From: Actinomycetes bacterium
GTDB lineage: Bacteria; Actinomycetota; Acidimicrobiia; Acidimicrobiales; Palsa-688
NCBI GenBank assembly: GCA_021827285.1
Contig: JAKAWM010000009.1
Location: forward strand, 1-15,123
Reading direction: 5' to 3'
Length of the DNA stretch: 15,123 bases
The notes under the pieces were generated by a model that worked only from the letters and a program-made list of their open reading frames with translations, was not told the origin of the DNA and did no database searches. The first letter of the stretch is position 1. Each line of letters starts with the position of its first letter. Shown here piece by piece: positions 5,565-13,164 of the stretch. The translations under genes and the position numbers were made by a program.

Positions 5565-7586
5565 ATGGATCGAGGCGGTGACGCCGTGGGCTATGAAAAC
5601 GCCGGGCTGTCCGGGTCAGCCCCCTCCGCGGGGCCAGTTTGCCCTACCAGCTCCGCCACGGGGGCCCTCCGCCCCCTCGGGCTCTCAGAGGTCGCACTCG
5701 CCCCAGGCTTCCTGCTGGGCGACTGGCAGCGACGGAATAGCGCGCAGACAATTCCTCATTGCATACAGCAGCTCCGCCGCTCCGGGGCCCTCAGCAACCT
5801 TGAGCACGTGGCCGACGCCAGCACCGACCAGGTCCCGCACCACGGCATGCATTTCTCCGACTCCGATGTCTACAAGGTCCTAGAGGCCTGCGCGTGGGAT
5901 AGAGCCAGGGGCCTCCCGGTGGAGGTCAACGCGTTCGTTGAAAGCGCGGGCAGCCTGATAGCTCGTGCTCAACGCGACAACGGCTACGTCAACTCCTGGT
6001 TCCAGGGCCAGCACCCCGAGCTGATCTGGAAGGACTTGCGCTGGGGCCACGAGCTCTACTGTGCGGGCCACCTCCTGCAGGCGGCGGTCGCTGGCAGCCG
6101 GATGGGGGGCTCACCCTTGTCCCCTGTGGCGGAGCGGCTGCTCGAGCACCTGTTCCAAACCTTCTCCCTGGCAGAGGACGATGGCCGTCTTGTGGGGGTT
6201 TGCGGTCACCCCGAGATCGAGACGGCCCTGGTCGAGTATTACCGGCTGGCCGGGGAGCCGCGGGCACTCCGACTTGCGGCGCGCCAAGTCGAGCTCCGTG
6301 GGCAGCCAGGTGTCGCCCTGCCCGCTGCGGGTGCGCCGGGCGACAGCCGTTTTCCACTGTCCTATTTCCAGCACCATTTGCCGGTCCGCAAGCGGACGGC
6401 AGCAACGGGCCATGCCGTGCGCGAGCTGTACCTCCAGGCGGGCGTGGTGGACGTTGCGGTCGAGACGAACGACGACGAGCTGCTTCGAGCATCCGAGGCC
6501 ATCTGGGACGATCTTTACGGCACCAAGACCTATGTCACCGGTGCTCACGGGTCCAGGCATCGGGACGAATCGATTGGTGATGCCTATGAGCTACCGAGCG
6601 ACCGTGCCTACGCCGAGACATGCGCCGCCATCGCCAGCTTCCAGTGGAACTGGCGCCTCCTGCTCGCCACCGGCCGAGCCCGCTATGCAGACGCCATGGA
6701 ACGTGTGTTCTGGAACACCATCGCGGGTTCAATCTCCCGCCGTGGCACCGAGTTTTTTTACTCGAATACGCTTCACCTCAGAACCGGCCACGACGACGGA
6801 GATGCAGACTCTCCCCGTCACCGTCTGAGCTGGTACGAGTGCCCCTGCTGCCCTCCCAACCTGGCGCGCCTCATGGCCAGCATCCAGGCTTACCTTGTTA
6901 CGCGCGATGCTTCGGGGCTCCGGGTGCACATGCCCTTCAGCGGCACCGTCGCCACCACGATCCCTGGCGGCACGGTCGAGCTGCGCTTCCGTAGCGACCA
7001 TCCGTGGGGCGGCGCCTCAGAGGTAGAGGTGGTCCAGTGTACTTCCGCTGACGAGTGGCGACTTTACCTGCGCATCCCGGAGTGGTCTGGCCAACACCGT
7101 CCCAAATTGCTGATCAACGGGCTGCCCCTAGAGGGCTCCTCGAAAGGCGCCTACCTGGAGGTCAGGAGGCATTGGTCGCCCGGTGACAAGCTCCAAGTTT
7201 CCAGCGACATGCCGGTCCGCGTCCTGCGTCCCCACTGGAGAGCCGACGCCGTCCGCGCCAGCCTGGCCGTCCAGCGGGGGCCTTTGGTCTACTGCCTCGA
7301 GGCAGAGGAACTGGCGGGCGGGGCGACAATCGAAGATGTCTGCCTGGATGCGTCTAAACCGCCTACGGTTGCCCCCGAGGTGCCAGCGGACCTGGACGGC
7401 TACGTCGCTGTAGCCGTCCGTGCGTGGGGCTCGGTGACCGGGGGATCACCCGCTCCCCTTTACGCTCATGATGGGAGCCCCGGCGAGCACACCGCGGCCC
7501 CTCTGACCTTGGTGCCCTATTTCGCCCGGTCCAACCGCCCCTCTCCAGAAATGCGAGTATGGCTCCCGGATTCCAGCCAACCATGA
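5565..7586 (+). CDS. GH127 family glycoside hydrolase, probable beta-L-arabinofuranosidase
   Basis: A 673-residue cytoplasmic enzyme of family GH127 (DUF1680), which releases terminal beta-L-arabinofuranose by a cysteine-nucleophile mechanism. Residues that align with Bifidobacterium HypBA1 are all present: Glu335 in D-E-S-I-G (acid/base, HypBA1 Glu322), Glu351 and Cys353 in E-T-C-A-A-I (zinc, Glu338/Cys340), and Cys428-Cys429 in C-C-P-P-N (nucleophile and zinc, Cys417/Cys418). An (alpha/alpha)6 catalytic part is followed by beta-rich C-terminal sequence. ATG 5565 is chosen for the GGGAGG site 8 nt upstream; the frame stays open further upstream but would overlap the repressor and its promoter. 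No signal peptide. It is the first gene of the operon. Some GH127 members act on other sugars, so the exact substrate is open. Confidence 0.9.
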   Translation: MDRGGDAVGYENAGLSGSAPSAGPVCPTSSATGALRPLGLSEVALAPGFLLGDWQRRNSAQTIPHCIQQLRRSGALSNLEHVADASTDQVPHHGMHFSDSDVYKVLEACAWDRARGLPVEVNAFVESAGSLIARAQRDNGYVNSWFQGQHPELIWKDLRWGHELYCAGHLLQAAVAGSRMGGSPLSPVAERLLEHLFQTFSLAEDDGRLVGVCGHPEIETALVEYYRLAGEPRALRLAARQVELRGQPGVALPAAGAPGDSRFPLSYFQHHLPVRKRTAATGHAVRELYLQAGVVDVAVETNDDELLRASEAIWDDLYGTKTYVTGAHGSRHRDESIGDAYELPSDRAYAETCAAIASFQWNWRLLLATGRARYADAMERVFWNTIAGSISRRGTEFFYSNTLHLRTGHDDGDADSPRHRLSWYECPCCPPNLARLMASIQAYLVTRDASGLRVHMPFSGTVATTIPGGTVELRFRSDHPWGGASEVEVVQCTSADEWRLYLRIPEWSGQHRPKLLINGLPLEGSSKGAYLEVRRHWSPGDKLQVSSDMPVRVLRPHWRADAVRASLAVQRGPLVYCLEAEELAGGATIEDVCLDASKPPTVAPEVPADLDGYVAVAVRAWGSVTGGSPAPLYAHDGSPGEHTAAPLTLVPYFARSNRPSPEMRVWLPDSSQP

Positions 7587-7636
7587 ACAACGCCGCCAGG
7601 ACATCCGCTCCCCCGAAAGCGAGGACAGGGAAGTGA
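7583..7636 (+). other. 17-codon mini-ORF bridging the GH127 and GH31 genes
   Basis: An ATG overlaps the GH127 stop (ATGA at 7583-7586) and the mini-ORF's own TGA overlaps the GH31 GTG start (GTGA at 7633-7636). Its peptide would be M-N-N-A-A-R-T-S-A-P-P-K-A-R-T-G-K. It could carry ribosomes across the 46-nt gap for translational coupling, or be chance; GH31 has its own GAGGA ribosome site at 7621-7625. Confidence 0.25.
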
Positions 7637-9657
7637 CAACGTTTCTACCGAGCCAGTACGGCTTCACCGTGCACGCCGGTCAAGAGGTTCTTCAGGTGGA
7701 GGCCTGGGGACAGGACAGCGCTCGGGTTCGCTCGACCCTCGGCCGGGCTGTGGCCGACACACCGGGAAGCGCGCTCATCGGCTCAGCAACCGCCCCCTCT
7801 AAGGTCGAGATTTCGGAGCGGCGCGCCCGCCTCTACACCGGCAACCTCACGGTTGAAGTACTCGACAGGACCGATGGATCTTTCCTCGAGTTCCCCCCGC
7901 TGGTCCGGTTTTTCCGCTCTGACGGGCAGGAGCTCTTCAGCGAGCAGGTGCCCCACTTCACCTCACCGCCGCAGCGGCGCTACCGGACCGGCCCGGGCGG
8001 CCTTTACCGGTGCGAGCTCACCTTCGATGCCATTCACGGCGAACGCATCTATGGGCTAGGCCAGCACCAGCACGGGCTGTTGGACCAAAAGGGCGTCGCC
8101 CTTGACCTCATTCAGCGCAACACTGAGGTCTGCATACCATTCACGCTGTCCAATCGTGGTTACGGCTTTCTCTGGAACATGCCCGGTACGGGCTCTGTCG
8201 AGCTCGCTACCAACCGCACCCGATGGGTCGCTCACGCCGCCAGGCAGATCGACTATTGGGTGACCGCTGCCCCCACCCCTGCTGAGATCGTTGGCCGGTA
8301 CTCCCGGGAAACGGGGCTCCCCCCGATGCTCCCCGAATGGGCTTCGGGTTTCTGGCAGTGCAAGTTGCGTTACCGTACCCAGGACGAGCTCCTCCAAGTG
8401 GCGCGGGAGCACAAGGCGCGGGGCCTCCCGTTATCGGTTATCGTAATTGACTACTTCCATTGGAGCCGTCAAGGCGAATGGCGCTTCGACCCCGCCGAGT
8501 GGCCCGACCCTCAAGCCATGGTCGATGAACTACGGGACCTCGGCATCGAACTTATGGTTTCAATATGGCCCACCGTTAACCCCGAAAGCACCAACTATGC
8601 CGAAATGGCTCGCCGGGGCCTCCTAGTTGGGAACATCCGGGGGCTGCCCCTCCACCTGCCCTTCTGGGACAAGGGCACCGAAGGCCAAGTCTTCGTGAGC
8701 TTCTATGACGCCACAAACCCCGAGGCTCGGAGCTACATCTGGGACAAAATAACCGAGGGTTACCGGCGTTATGGTATCCGAAGCTTCTGGCTCGATGCAT
8801 GCGAGCCGGAGATGCGCCCCGAAGACCCCGAAAGCAACCTGCTGCACCAGGGCCTCGGTTGCGAGGTCCAGAGTATATACCCGCGTGAACACGCTCGTGG
8901 GTTCTTCGAGGGGCTCCAAAACCAGGGAGAAGAAGGTATCTTGCTGTGCCGGTCCGCCTGGGCAGGCAGTCAGCGCTACGGAGCCGCGGTGTGGTCAGGT
9001 GACATTGACTCCACTTTCGAGGCTCTGGCGGCGCAAATCCCGGCGGGCCTCAATATCGGCATCTCCGGGATCCCCTGGTGGACCACTGATATCGGCGGGT
9101 TCAAGGGCGGCGACGTGAGCACGCCCTACTTCCAGGAACTAATCATACGCTGGTTTCAGTTCGGGGTCTTTTGCCCACTTTTCCGCTTGCACGGGGTCCG
9201 GGAGCCTGCGCCTCTTGTGGGTTCTGGCCAGACGGGTGGGCCTAACGAGGTCTGGTCCTTTGGCGAGCAGGCATACCGCATCATCAGCGAACAACTGAAA
9301 CTACGTGAGCAACTCCGGCCCTACGTAATGGAGCAGATGGCGGCGGCGAGCGACACGGGGATCCCGCCCATGCGTCCTCTGTTCCTCCAGTTCCCATCGG
9401 ACGCAACAGCCTGGGAAGTAACCGACCAGTTCATGCTCGGCCCTGACATACTGGTGGCGCCCATCACGGCACAGGGGGCGCGCGAGCGCGAGGTCTACCT
9501 CCCCTCGGCCGCATCCTGGTTGGATGCCTGGACGGGGCAGCCTGTCAACAAGAGCGGTTGGCTCACCGCAGACGCGCCGCTTCAGCGCATACCTGTTTAC
9601 CTACGCGAGGGCGGCGACCTGAACATCCTATCTCTTAGCGATAAAGCAACCAGCTAG
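7633..9657 (+). CDS. GH31 family glycoside hydrolase, alpha-xylosidase-like
   Basis: A 674-residue cytoplasmic retaining glycosidase of family GH31. Residues ~1-225 form the N-terminal beta-sandwich and ~230-560 the catalytic barrel. The nucleophile is Asp388 in F-W-L-D-A-C-E-P-E and the acid/base Asp457 in W-S-G-D-I, 69 residues apart as usual. W-T-T-D-I-G-G-F follows at the barrel end. The W-L-D-A-x-E-P-E form is typical of alpha-xylosidase-type members rather than starch alpha-glucosidases, so alpha-xylosidase is the best guess, not proven. There is no signal peptide, so it acts on imported sugar. GTG 7633 has GAGGA 7 nt upstream. It follows GH127 in the same operon, suggesting joint cleavage of a glycan carrying L-arabinofuranose and alpha-xylose. 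Confidence 0.9.
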   Translation: MTTFLPSQYGFTVHAGQEVLQVEAWGQDSARVRSTLGRAVADTPGSALIGSATAPSKVEISERRARLYTGNLTVEVLDRTDGSFLEFPPLVRFFRSDGQELFSEQVPHFTSPPQRRYRTGPGGLYRCELTFDAIHGERIYGLGQHQHGLLDQKGVALDLIQRNTEVCIPFTLSNRGYGFLWNMPGTGSVELATNRTRWVAHAARQIDYWVTAAPTPAEIVGRYSRETGLPPMLPEWASGFWQCKLRYRTQDELLQVAREHKARGLPLSVIVIDYFHWSRQGEWRFDPAEWPDPQAMVDELRDLGIELMVSIWPTVNPESTNYAEMARRGLLVGNIRGLPLHLPFWDKGTEGQVFVSFYDATNPEARSYIWDKITEGYRRYGIRSFWLDACEPEMRPEDPESNLLHQGLGCEVQSIYPREHARGFFEGLQNQGEEGILLCRSAWAGSQRYGAAVWSGDIDSTFEALAAQIPAGLNIGISGIPWWTTDIGGFKGGDVSTPYFQELIIRWFQFGVFCPLFRLHGVREPAPLVGSGQTGGPNEVWSFGEQAYRIISEQLKLREQLRPYVMEQMAAASDTGIPPMRPLFLQFPSDATAWEVTDQFMLGPDILVAPITAQGAREREVYLPSAASWLDAWTGQPVNKSGWLTADAPLQRIPVYLREGGDLNILSLSDKATS

Positions 9658-9693
9658 AGGGCTCAGCGGGCGCACCAAGCAACGAGGACCGAC

Positions 9694-10707
9694 TTGGCTA
9701 ACGTGAAGATGAAGAGGGACTATGCCGGTGCGGCACCCGGGCCAGCGAGCGCCGGTTCAGGTGCGGCTGTGGCTCTCGGCCCCGGCTCGCCCCCCCGGCT
9801 ATCACTCTGGAGGCGGCAACGGCTCGCCGGTTGGCTGTTCCTGACCCCGGCTATCGCCTACTTGCTCTTCGCGTTCGCCCTGCCCATCGTTTACAACGTG
9901 ATGCTGAGCTTCGAGCAGACCTCGCCGGCGACGATCGCCCATTTCACCGCACCTTTCGCTGGGCTGGCCAATTACCGCTTCATACTCGGTGACCCGACTA
10001 GCCGAACGGCCATTATCCATACCTTCGAGTTCACCGCTGGCTCCCTAGCTGGCCAGTTCATTATCGGCTTTGCCCTCGCCCTGCTTTTCACCCTCCGGTT
10101 CCCGGGACGGACTCTCGGTCGCTCCCTCATCATCGTCCCCTGGCTGCTACCCCTGATCGTCACCGGGGTGATCTTCAAGTTCCTCTTCCAGCTCGAAGGC
10201 GGGGCCGTCAACCAAATCCTTATGGACGTCGGCCTGGCCCACCAGCCCATCGACTGGCTGGACGACCCGCACCTGGCTCTGTGGACAGTCCTCATCGCTA
10301 ACATCTGGCTAGGCGTGCCCTTCTTCACCCTCCTTCTCTACAGCGCCCTCCAAGACGTGCCCGTAGAGGTCAAGGAGGCGGCCCTAATGGACGGCGCGGG
10401 TCCCTGGCAAAGGCTCCGCCTTGTCATAGTGCCAATCATCCTGCCTGTCATCGAGGTCACGTTTCTTCTCGGATTTGTCTTCACCGTCAAGGTGTTCGAC
10501 CTCGTGATAGGTCTTACCGGCGGGGGCCCGGCCAACGCCACGCAGCTCATAACCACCTGGTCCTACAACCTGTCGTTCCAGGTGTTTTCCTTCGGTGAAG
10601 GAGCGGCTCTCAACAACGTGCTGCTCGTGCTAGCCCTGATCTGCTCGCCGTTGTACCTGTTGCTCAGCCGGGGCTCGTTGAGGCGCAGTTCGGGAGCAGC
10701 CGGATGA
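9694..10707 (+). CDS. Sugar ABC transporter permease (MalF/UgpA type)
   Basis: A 337-residue inner-membrane permease of the CUT1 carbohydrate importer class. After a cytoplasmic N-tail of about 42 residues there are six likely membrane helices (near 43-70, 109-134, 143-166, 194-218, 243-268 and 305-325). The EAA loop that contacts the ATPase is at 228-251 (E-A-A-L-M-D-G-A-G-P-W). The start is a TTG with GAGGA 5 nt upstream; a GTG (9703) and an ATG (9709) in frame are alternatives with poorer spacing. Its stop overlaps the start of the second permease (ATGA at 10704), so they are translationally coupled and form the membrane pair. No ATPase gene is nearby. Confidence 0.9.
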   Translation: MANVKMKRDYAGAAPGPASAGSGAAVALGPGSPPRLSLWRRQRLAGWLFLTPAIAYLLFAFALPIVYNVMLSFEQTSPATIAHFTAPFAGLANYRFILGDPTSRTAIIHTFEFTAGSLAGQFIIGFALALLFTLRFPGRTLGRSLIIVPWLLPLIVTGVIFKFLFQLEGGAVNQILMDVGLAHQPIDWLDDPHLALWTVLIANIWLGVPFFTLLLYSALQDVPVEVKEAALMDGAGPWQRLRLVIVPIILPVIEVTFLLGFVFTVKVFDLVIGLTGGGPANATQLITTWSYNLSFQVFSFGEGAALNNVLLVLALICSPLYLLLSRGSLRRSSGAAG

Positions 10708-11537
10708 ACCGCCTGCAGAGGTCGAGGGCCCTGCGCTGGCTGTGCAGCCTGGCGGCGCTCCTAGCCCTGGTCATTGTGCTGTTCCCGGTGTACGCGGTCA
10801 TTGTCGGCTCGTTCGAGTCCACCCAAACCCTGTTCAGCGGCACCTACTACTGGCTGCCGCATGCTGCGACGCTGGACAACTACCGGACCGTCATTCAGGC
10901 CCAATCAGGCAACATACTCACAAGCCTCTTCGTCGGCTTGGGGACCGCCCTACTCGCCTTGGTAGTGGCCGTGCCTGCGGCCTATGCACTTTCGAAGTAC
11001 CGCTTACGGGTGACGGTTTTCCTGGTTAGCTCGCTGTTGGTATGCCAGATTGTCCCCTCCATCGTCCTGGCAACCTCCCTGTTCATCGTCTTCCATTGGA
11101 TCCACCTGGTGAACTCGTACCCAGGGCTCATTATCGCAGATGGTACTTACGCTATCCCCTTCGCCATCCTTGTGCTGCGGGCGTTTTTCTTTAGCCTGCC
11201 CAACGAGCTGATGCATGCAGCCAGAGTTGACGGCGCGTCCGAGTGGCAGACGTTCCGCCGCATCGTGGTACCACTGGCTCGCTCCGCCGTCATAACCGTC
11301 GCCGTGTTCGCTTTTTTGAACGGTTGGGGCGACTTCATATTTGCTTTGACTATCCTCAACGGCTCCGGCATACAGCCGATCACACTCGGGATTTACACTT
11401 ATCTCGGCAACTATTCCACAGACTGGGGTGCGGTGATGGCCTCGGCCGCTTTCGCCATGGTCCCTGCCGGGGTGATGCTGGTGGTGGCACAGCGCTACAT
11501 AGCCAGTGGCCTCACCGCGGGTTCGGTGAAAGGTTAG
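10704..11537 (+). CDS. Sugar ABC transporter permease (MalG/UgpE type)
   Basis: The partner permease of the CUT1 importer, 277 residues. A first helix lies near 12-34, others near 72-96, 103-130, 144-164, 190-210 and 243-263, with the EAA loop at 168-191 (E-L-M-H-A-A-R-V-D-G-A-S-E-W). The ATG overlaps the stop of the upstream permease. With the binding-protein gene downstream it completes the membrane and capture parts of the importer; the energy-coupling ATPase must be supplied from elsewhere, as with MsiK in Streptomyces. Confidence 0.9.
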   Translation: MNRLQRSRALRWLCSLAALLALVIVLFPVYAVIVGSFESTQTLFSGTYYWLPHAATLDNYRTVIQAQSGNILTSLFVGLGTALLALVVAVPAAYALSKYRLRVTVFLVSSLLVCQIVPSIVLATSLFIVFHWIHLVNSYPGLIIADGTYAIPFAILVLRAFFFSLPNELMHAARVDGASEWQTFRRIVVPLARSAVITVAVFAFLNGWGDFIFALTILNGSGIQPITLGIYTYLGNYSTDWGAVMASAAFAMVPAGVMLVVAQRYIASGLTAGSVKG

Positions 11538-11539
11538 CG

Positions 11540-11709
11540 ATGTCGGCGAGCTCACCGATGCTAGCGGACCGTACCATTGCGCTGCAGCAGGTCTGGAGAT
11601 CTACAAAGGGAGGTGGTCTATTGGATTAGACACCCAAGCAGGCCCGTTTTCGCTTGAGAGGCTCTGATGTATTTGTTGTCCGCAATCCATGACAAAGGAG
11701 AGGAAGACA
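11540..11709 (+). other. Intergenic leader with strong ribosome site and 2-codon ORF
   Basis: This 170-nt gap holds a 29-codon ORF (ATG 11540 to TAG 11629, start M-S-A-S-S-P-M-L-A-D) with no recognisable product. Inside it is a strong AAAGGGAGGTGG (11605-11616) followed at good spacing by TTG-GAT-TAG (11621-11629), a start codon, one further codon and a stop. It may be a decayed gene start or a leader element before the binding-protein gene. No clear promoter or hairpin terminator is visible. Confidence 0.3.
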
Positions 11710-12981
11710 GTGAACCAATGGAAGAGAGTGCGGCGCCTGGGGCTCGCAACCCTGACAGCCGCATCATTTGCTGTAGTCGGGTTGTCGCAGGTGAGCACGT
11801 CCGCCGCGCCGACGATACAGCTCACAGAGGAGGACTACTTCAACACCCCAGGCCAGATCAGCGCGTTGGCCGCCTACACCAAGCAGTTCGAAGCTGCACA
11901 CCCCGGCGTGACCGTAACACGACAGTATGTACCGTTTGCCAATTTGGACACCAAGCTCCTTACACAAGCCGCGGGCCACGACCTGCCCAACCTGTTGGCC
12001 GTAGACAACCCATTCGTGTCCACCATGATCTCAACAGGCCAGGTGGTGCCCCTGAGTGGTTTGAAAGGCTTCAGCACCAAGGGGTATTACCCGGCTATTA
12101 TCAATGAGGGCCTGTCCAATGGCAAGTACTACAGCTACCCTGTGGCAGGTGCCAACTCGATTGCTTTGATCTACAACATCGCCATGCTGAAGGCAGCTCA
12201 CGTCAGCCCACCGGCGACATGGGCGCAATTGGTGACCGTCGCCAAGGCCCTGACGACCAAGCAGCATTTTGGGATCGCGCTGACCTGTGAGGCGGCAGAA
12301 GACACCACCTGGCAGTGGGAGCCGTTCTTCTGGAGCAACGGTGGCCAGGCCACTTTTGCCAACGTGGCGGGTGCGCCGGGGGTTCAAGCATTGAGCTTGT
12401 GGAAGCAGCTCATCACCGACGGCTCGGCGTCCAAGGCCTGCCTCAACTGGAGCCAAACCCCGGCCGCATCGAGCCAGTTCATCGCCGGCAAAGCAGCGAT
12501 GATGGTCAACGGCCCCTGGAACTTCCCCACGCTCAACCTCAACCACATGTACTACGGCAAGCAGTTCGGGATCGTGCCGGTGCCGGTCCGCGTGCCCGGC
12601 CAGCACGTAGTCGTCCCGCTGGGCGGCGAGGACTGGATGGTCAGCAACAGCGGTGGCAGTGCCGCCCAGCAGATGGCTTTCGAGTACATCCAGGGCATGC
12701 AGACTCCTGCCAAGGAGCTGCAATTGGCTAAGCTGTTCGGCTACCTACCCGGCAAGATCGCGGTGGCGCAGACCTACCTCAAGCAGGCAGGCCCAGAGTG
12801 GAAGGTTTACATCGACCAGACGCTCTACGCCCATCCGCGTACCCTCGGCTTGGGCGTGAAGTACCCCAAGATCTCCCAAGCGGTGTGGACGGCCATACAG
12901 GCTGCCCTGTCGGGCTCCCAATCCGTGCAGTCCGCGCTGAACACAGCGCAAGGTCAGATCAAGTCAGTTTTGAGCAGCTAA
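11710..12981 (+). CDS. Sugar ABC transporter substrate-binding protein (family 1)
   Basis: A 423-residue secreted solute-binding protein that captures the sugar for the two permeases encoded upstream. It has a Sec-type signal peptide: basic start (N-Q-W-K-R-V-R-R), hydrophobic core ~10-26, and a likely cleavage near residues 32-33 (T-S-A-A-P). The mature part has the usual family-1 two-lobe pattern, including A-G-K-A-A-M-M-V-N-G-P-W. Unlike most actinobacterial binding proteins there is no lipobox Cys at the cleavage site, so lipid anchoring is not supported. GTG 11710 is chosen for the AAGGAGAGG site (11695-11703); ATG 11689 in frame would put basic sequence ahead of the signal and overlaps that site. 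It is the last gene of the operon. Confidence 0.9.
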   Translation: MNQWKRVRRLGLATLTAASFAVVGLSQVSTSAAPTIQLTEEDYFNTPGQISALAAYTKQFEAAHPGVTVTRQYVPFANLDTKLLTQAAGHDLPNLLAVDNPFVSTMISTGQVVPLSGLKGFSTKGYYPAIINEGLSNGKYYSYPVAGANSIALIYNIAMLKAAHVSPPATWAQLVTVAKALTTKQHFGIALTCEAAEDTTWQWEPFFWSNGGQATFANVAGAPGVQALSLWKQLITDGSASKACLNWSQTPAASSQFIAGKAAMMVNGPWNFPTLNLNHMYYGKQFGIVPVPVRVPGQHVVVPLGGEDWMVSNSGGSAAQQMAFEYIQGMQTPAKELQLAKLFGYLPGKIAVAQTYLKQAGPEWKVYIDQTLYAHPRTLGLGVKYPKISQAVWTAIQAALSGSQSVQSALNTAQGQIKSVLSS

Positions 12982-12996
12982 GCTAAGTGCCCGCTC

Positions 12997-13040
12997 GGAC
13001 CGTCCCTGTGGTTGGGCAGCCGCCCACCCCGGGGCGGTCC
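12997..13040. terminator. Possible stem-loop between convergent units
   Basis: CCGCCC (13020-13025) pairs with GGGCGG (13032-13037) around a 6-nt loop. A competing longer stem pairs GGACCG (12997-13002) with CGGTCC (13035-13040). It lies just after the sugar operon and faces the oppositely oriented oxidoreductase gene, so it may end transcription from both sides. There is no T-tract. Confidence 0.4.
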
Positions 13041-13079
13041 CTGGGCGAGCCAATCCCGGCAGGTAGTGCTGGCCCCGCA

Positions 13080-13155
13080 TGCTGAACCGCACAACGGCCT
13101 CGACTAGGACGCCGTCACAGTCGAAGAGCACGCCTCGGCATAAGAAGACCGTCAC
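13080..13155 (-). pseudogene. Remnant of a HAD-superfamily phosphatase gene
   Basis: The minus-strand frame from GTG 13155 reads C-R-G-V-L-F-D-C-D-G-V-L-V-E-A. This is the HAD motif I (hhhhDxDG, nucleophile Asp) near the N-terminus, where it occurs in beta-phosphoglucomutase-like hydrolases. After about 20 residues the similarity stops in every frame; the frame itself runs to a stop at 12964, inside the binding-protein gene and across the putative terminator. HAD enzymes of this type are about 200-250 residues, so only the N-terminal edge survives. It lies 9 nt downstream of the oxidoreductase stop on the same strand and may once have been co-transcribed. The right boundary of the remnant is approximate. 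Confidence 0.55.
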
Positions 13156-13164
13156 ACTCCGCCC

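Noticed and set aside
11004..11555. 183-residue minus-strand ORF
   Set aside because: It is antisense to the second permease, rich in His/Gly/Asp as expected for a shadow of hydrophobic codons, and has no recognisable domain.
12031..12723. 230-residue minus-strand ORF
   Set aside because: It is the antisense shadow of the binding-protein gene with no coherent domain.
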